Source: Sabethes cyaneus
Taxonomy: Eukaryota > Arthropoda > Insecta > Diptera > Culicidae
NCBI RefSeq assembly: GCF_943734655.1
Contig: NC_071354.1
Span: 143,134,642-143,198,641, forward strand
Direction of reading: 5' to 3'
Length of the DNA stretch: 64,000 nucleotides
The notes under the pieces were generated by a model that saw only the letters and a program-made list of their open reading frames with translations, was not told where the DNA came from and searched no databases. Both the position numbers and the translations under genes were made by a program. Shown here one piece after another: positions 61,181 to 64,000 of this stretch. Position 1 is the stretch's first letter. Every line of letters begins with the position of its first letter.

Positions 61181-62639
61181 TACTCTTTGGTGATTATATG
61201 ACCCTCTGGTATGTACTCGTGGTCATTTTGGCATAGACCAACCTCTTGTTTTTTTATCTTGACCTTTATAATGAGGACAGATATTAATTATTTTTTTATA
61301 ACGGTAGTTTTTACAGTCGACGGAGGGAACGGTAGAAGAAAGTAATGAAACAAAAGTGTTGATAGTATCTCAGAAGAGACAAGGCAAGCAAGAGAAAGAG
61401 CGAATTAAATCCGCTGTGATTCAAAGGTTCACCAATTTAGTATCCAGTTATAACTTGCACCCATTGTAACTACGATCCACGGATTTCCCATCTCCAATAA
61501 AATGGAACGTTATACAAACTTAATAAGCATTGCTTCAATGACCCTCGCTTATCTAATTTTCCACTCATTCCCCTTCACGCCTTGTCTCCTCTGAGATTAT
61601 AAATTAAACATTTGGAATGTTGACGGCCGGTTGAAGTGCGGCTCTTCATCAATGTGTGACCGTCTTTAATCTACCTATGCTATAACTAAGTGATTCCCTC
61701 TTGGCATCTCCTCCGAGAGATGTCAAAATCTTACGAATTGTTTCCAACTGACCTTCATTAAGTTTCGGGTAGAATTTAATGCAATTGCAATGTTCCAATC
61801 TTTTACATATATGTATGAAATGCTAGCCTCCCAGTTGGCCTCGAGGTACGAAACCCGTCTAACAAACAAGTCGTCGTATTTTCGTGTCGTGACTAGGCAG
61901 GCCTGTAAATGTCAATAAGATCGTTGCACCACCCAAGTAACACGCTTGCGATGCTTTTAATTCTATCAATTCATTAATGACTGAAAGTATTCATATAACA
62001 GTCAGCTCAACGGTTCTATAATAAGTGTGCTGGTAGGGTAGTCCCGCAATATGACACCACACGAACCGTTGCTTTTCAAGAGATGGCGCTTTTCTAGTGG
62101 TTGTAAAATCAAAACTTCTCACTTATCTATGTAACAATCACTAATCTCCCCTAAAAAAATGGAGCTGGCCGACCAAATAAAAAGGTCGAAAACAATGCTG
62201 GGGACTATAACCCTCGATAGGGGCCTATAGCTCTATAGTTTGTAAGTGGTTCATAAGTTGCACCGTTCTTGAGTAATCGATGAAAACAAACCGTGTAATA
62301 AAAGACTTGAGTCTACCAAGAAACCAAGGGACCGCGGGTTTGATGAAGGCAATGGTAGTAGTTGATCAATTAGAGCGTCAACCTAACATTTTGGCCCCCG
62401 GAAATGGAAAAAAGGCAAAAGTTTCTATTTTTTTAATGCAAAAAACAACAACTCTGGACTATTACGTGCATAGTTCAGAATTCATAGAATCGAAGTAACC
62501 AACAGATTACGGTAACCAAAATTCGCGCAATGAAGCTGTATAGGAGGCGGCCTACAAACCTGTTCTGCATTGTGATGCATGTGTTATATTACGTTAGTAA
62601 CTCTATACTTTCAGTTCCCGAAAGTGTACGGAAGAAAAA
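61181..62639. other. Anonymous region containing a SINE
   Basis: Apart from the SINE at 61831-61932, no gene or element could be identified. Confidence 0.3.
61831..61932 (+). mobile_element. Feilai-like SINE, truncated
   Basis: ccagttggcctcgaggtacg (A-box region), then cgtcgtattttcgtgtcgtg (decayed B box) and tcaataagatcgttgca. The 3' half is lost. Confidence 0.65.
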
Positions 62640-63056
62640 ACTGTGTTGATCTGCTGATGTGGCAAATTGAGTCAGCCGTTCATCACATGAGGGACGTCAA
62701 TGGACAAATGCCACCTAAAGCTACTTCTGTCTTCTTGAGATATCAGAAAGGCACGACATTGTTTTGTTCGTATTCGGCATCTGACTACGATGCCCGGCCG
62801 TCTTAGACTGACCAAGTTGTTTTTGTACCATAAGAGGATAACTCTCCTAACACTACGGAACATCATCCAAAACATTGTGAAATTTTGAGCCATCATGAAA
62901 GGAACCGTTCGTAAAAGCCCAAAAGTAGTCGAAAGTTAACCTAAATTTGCGGATAAAATTGTGTAAACAAATCGGCCCCACCACTGCACTGCCCAAAACC
63001 TGAAGAATGAAGTAAAGACACAGGTGCGGGTGTTTGGATTGGGAGAAAAACAATGA
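62640..63056 (+). pseudogene. ITmD37E-like transposase C-terminal relic
   Basis: Plus-strand pieces in order: VVFVP then EDNSPNTTEHHP near 62820-62872 (the NPPNTPEHRP block containing the third catalytic acid, retained as E), a frameshift, AIMKGTVRKSPKVVES near 62890-62937, and NEVKTQVRVFGLGEKQ ending at 63055. The ending VFGLGEK mirrors VFGFGGK of the 56-57 kb element, so both belong to the same family. The N-terminal half is barely recognisable and no inverted repeats were found. Confidence 0.7.
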
Positions 63057-63715
63057 TGCCAAAACAATACCACTTCCTTATAGGTACTAAATAGTATTTC
63101 ATTTCCAGAAAGTTTAAAGAGAATCGAACTTAAGAAAAAATTAATAATCTATTTGGTGTGTCCTGTTTTTTTCAGCTACTGTGTTTGTCAAAATAACTGA
63201 ATCAGAAACAAAACGTCATATTTAAATTTTTATTAGTTTATTAAAACATAACATAACACACTTTGAGTTCAATTCGGTCATTTCTAGCTTCTTTGATTTC
63301 AATACTTTAAGTACAAAATACTTTTTAATTTTTTATGTTTTTATGGTTTGTTTTTAAAACCATTTGTTATTATATTTCTCATGGTTTTGAGTTGAATTGT
63401 TTGACCATTTTATTCGTTGATCGGCCTCGATGAATCCGTTCAGATGCCTATAGTTGGGTAAATATTGCCGATAGCTATAGGCTTCAGAAACTAGCCTTCA
63501 GATGCTTGCAAGGAATGTATGAAGACTACTATCCCAAAGCAAAAAAAAACTGCGTTAGTTATTCAGGCCAACACTGCCCCGTGGTGTTTACTTGCCTTAC
63601 ATAAACCAAGAATCTTTGAAAGTATACTTATTCATTTTGCAACTTTTCTTATATAGTCTGATAATCATGTCAATATGTTTATTTGCATCCCATCCGTTAA
63701 CTAAAGAAATAAACT
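63057..63715. other. Intergenic stretch
   Basis: AT-rich, no recognised feature; it separates the transposase relic from the convergent gene end at the right edge. Confidence 0.3.
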
Positions 63716-63721
63716 TTTATT
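63716..63721 (-). promoter_or_regulatory. AATAAA polyadenylation signal
   Basis: Minus-strand AATAAA lies 25 bases after the stop codon of the gene at the right edge; another AAATAAA follows about 36 bases on. This supports a short 3' UTR. Confidence 0.6.
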
Positions 63722-63746
63722 CAACCTCATCTAGGTCACATTGTCC

Positions 63747-64000
63747 TCACTCGGTTTGAGATTGGGACTGCTCTTCTGAATACCATTCACCAAAGCAACG
63801 TTTCATTATTCCCATATGCCTGCGGCATTCCACTGTGTAGTCAAAACTTGTTCCGGCTGGCCGGTTGCCTGCTAAACGCTCCAGGATACCACTCTGTGCC
63901 ATTTCGCCAGTGCTCACGCCGCCGGAAAAAAGAATTATCATTCCTTTTCCATCATCACTTGATTTATTTATCGACACAGTCCACATAGTGCCCCATAATT
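63747..64000 (-). CDS. Unidentified protein, C-terminal exon (partial at right edge)
   Basis: The minus-strand frame is open from the right edge to a TGA, giving about 83 residues starting LWGTMWTVSINKSSDDGKGM and ending SQSQTE. Codon composition is balanced (near 48% GC, above the local background), there are no repeats, and an AATAAA sits 25 bases past the stop, all arguing for a real terminal exon. The region GMIILFSGGVSTGEMAQSG is hydrophobic then small-residue-rich; AGTSFDYTVECRRHMG follows. I do not recognise the family. A splice acceptor cannot be placed, because the frame runs off the window. Confidence 0.6.
   Translation of the reverse strand, partial: LWGTMWTVSINKSSDDGKGMIILFSGGVSTGEMAQSGILERLAGNRPAGTSFDYTVECRRHMGIMKRCFGEWYSEEQSQSQTE

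Overview
The window looks like gene-poor, repeat-choked DNA from a mosquito nuclear genome (Culicidae, probably culicine). It is AT-rich, has spliced introns, and is packed with insect transposable-element fossils: RTE-like and RNase-H-bearing non-LTR retrotransposons, a Jockey-type fragment, Tc1/mariner (ITmD37E-like) transposase relics, Feilai-like tRNA-derived SINEs, and many MITEs with clear terminal inverted repeats. There is no sign of bacterial DNA, CRISPR arrays, rRNA, intact tRNA genes or integrated viruses. Species assignment is inference.

Layout. 0-4.3 kb: the 3' end of a non-LTR element with a complete RNase H domain, an old Tc1/mariner relic and degenerate repeats. 4.3-4.9 kb: a probable promoter and an orphan first exon encoding a signal peptide, followed by a strong splice donor. 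5-25 kb: a graveyard of MITEs, SINEs, transposase relics and a truncated RTE copy, with one minus-strand open frame near 16.4-16.7 kb that looks like a real exon (furin-type site, good donor). 25.4-27.1 kb: a GC-richer minisatellite with a higher-order repeat. 27-33 kb: mostly anonymous DNA with a fold-back MITE and a SINE. 33.1-36.3 kb: an RTE-like element whose 3' tail has grown into about 1 kb of perfect GTAA repeats. 36-50 kb: anonymous sequence, a three-part low-complexity tract ending in 203 bp of CA repeat, a Tc1/mariner N-terminal relic, an RTE fragment and a second copy of a ~600-bp repeat. 50.7-52.9 kb: the one clearly complete gene, a three-exon DC-STAMP-domain protein of the sneaky/DCST/SPE-42 family. 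53-63 kb: an ITm-type transposon with both inverted repeats and a dead transposase, two more RTE relics, SINEs and another transposase relic. 63.7-64.0 kb: the 3' end of a minus-strand gene running off the right edge.

The host genes do not form an operon or shared pathway. I find no new enzymatic system. The most interesting material is how repeats evolve here: microsatellites growing inside MITE inverted repeats and on a retrotransposon tail, nested insertions, and RTE copies carrying internal deletions; plus two or three orphan exons that may belong to genes with very long, transposon-filled introns.
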